DNA from: Sarcophilus harrisii
Taxonomy: Eukaryota > Chordata > Mammalia > Dasyuromorphia > Dasyuridae
Length of the DNA: 64,000 nt
Assembly: GCF_902635505.1 (NCBI RefSeq)
Contig: NC_045431.1
Coordinates: forward strand, 70,494,501 to 70,558,500
Direction of reading: 5' to 3'
Positions 63,368-64,000 of the stretch are shown piece after piece. The notes beneath the pieces were generated by a model, which saw only the letters and a program-made list of their open reading frames with translations, made no database searches and was not told the origin of the DNA. The translations under genes were made by a program, and so were the position numbers. Numbering within the stretch: the stretch's first letter is position 1; each line of letters begins with the position of its first letter.

Positions 63368-64000
63368 TAAACTCTTTTTTTAGGTTATACATGTGTAATC
63401 ATGCAAAACATATTTCCACATTAATCATGTTATGTAAGAAAACATAGACAAAAAAAAACCTCAAGAAAAATAAGGAAAGTTGTTTTAAAAAGTATGCTTC
63501 AATCTGTATTTAGACACCATCAGTTCTTTCTCTGGGGATGGATAGAATGTTTTTTTGTCATAAATCCTTCAGAATTGTCTTGGACCATTATGTGGCTGAG
63601 TCATTCACAACTGATCCTCTTTCAATATTGCTATTACTTTGTACACAGTACATGTCACTTTGCATCAACTTCTCTAAGTCTTTCCAGGTTTTCTGAGAGC
63701 ATTGTCCTCCTCATTTCTCTGAGCCCAATAATATTCTGTTATAACTACTGTTCAGCCATTCGCCACTTGATGGGCATCTCCTTAATTTCCAATTCTTTGC
63801 TCCCAGAAAAAAAGCTGCTATAAATTATTTTCTTTATAGAAGTCCTTTTCCTTTGTTTTTTAATCTTTTTTTGGATAAAGACCCAGTAGTTTTATGCTAG
63901 ATTAAAGGGTATGCATGGTTTTATAACACTTTGGGAGGTTCTAAATTGTTCTACAGAATGGTTGAATCAGGTCATAACTTCATCAACAATGCATTTTTTC
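63368..64000 (-). mobile_element. L1 3' part, antisense, runs off the window
   Basis: GTAATCATGCAAAACATATT, AGTATGCTTCAATCTGTATT, TTTGTACACAGTACATGTC, CCACTTGATGGGCATCTCC and GATTAAAGGGTATGCATGG. Same subfamily as 25826-26365. The extreme 3' end is missing and the 5' direction continues past 64000. Confidence 0.85.

Overview
The window is mammalian nuclear DNA, almost certainly from a marsupial and probably an Australasian one. The main evidence is the repeat content. There are many copies of a tRNA-derived marsupial SINE (WSINE type, with a head like GGGGCAGCTAGGTGGC and a tail like CCCCAATTGCCTCAGC). A longer relative ends in an RTE/BovB-like 3' tail (AGAGTCAGACATGACTGAA type). Many 5'-truncated marsupial L1 elements occur on both strands, over an older layer of MIR/Ther1 CORE-SINEs, L2, L3/CR1 and hAT elements. 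The DNA is AT-rich, has long microsatellites, and contains no bacterial-style gene. I found no intact protein-coding gene and no exon I could defend; the window looks intergenic or intronic. The family names come from my memory of consensus sequences and were not checked by alignment software.

Layout. 0-12 kb is a deep nest of old elements. L3/CR1 relics lie on both strands and are invaded by L1. An L2 tail carries a hAT element with a perfect 8-bp target duplication (4640-4853). A large inverted repeat has arms at 9655-10103 and 10862-11312, and its spacer holds a Ther1 SINE broken by another hAT element. 12-20 kb has a long GA array, an unidentified coding-like stretch (about 13.6-15.0 kb) and scattered SINEs. 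20-32 kb has a probable solo LTR (20666-21168), a 5'-inverted non-LTR retrotransposon (23935-24675), a head-to-head mix of L1 fragments, several microsatellites, and two related antisense L3 segments (29.5-31.5 kb). 32-45 kb has SINEs, an RTE reverse-transcriptase relic (about 34.7-35.06 kb), a degraded 7SL RNA copy (37066-37345) and an L1 with a 14-bp target duplication (42417-43051). 45-54 kb holds two processed pseudogenes of host genes: SPCS2 on the minus strand (45734-46290) and a nearly full-length RIOK2 copy on the plus strand (50151-51791). A hAT relic, a mariner-type MITE and a fairly young L1 lie nearby. 54-64 kb has a very clean SINE insertion (55881-56045), a second probable solo LTR in reverse orientation (57261-57673), a cluster of three L1 3' ends forming an inverted pair (58475-60208), a mostly unique stretch (60.7-62.9 kb) and an L1 that runs off the window end.

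How the parts relate. Nothing here forms a pathway or operon. The logic is retrotransposition: L1 machinery plausibly made the RIOK2, SPCS2 and 7SL copies and its own truncated copies, and an RTE-like LINE plausibly served the long SINE through its matching 3' tail. A second LINE at about 24.6 kb shares its 3' tail with an antisense SINE at 53.5 kb, which suggests another LINE-SINE partnership. I looked for a new biological system and did not find one I could support. The best second-look items are the inverted repeat at 9.6-11.3 kb, the retrocopies, the LINE/SINE shared tail, the L3/L1 mosaic near 31.4 kb and the unidentified stretch at 13.6-15.0 kb.
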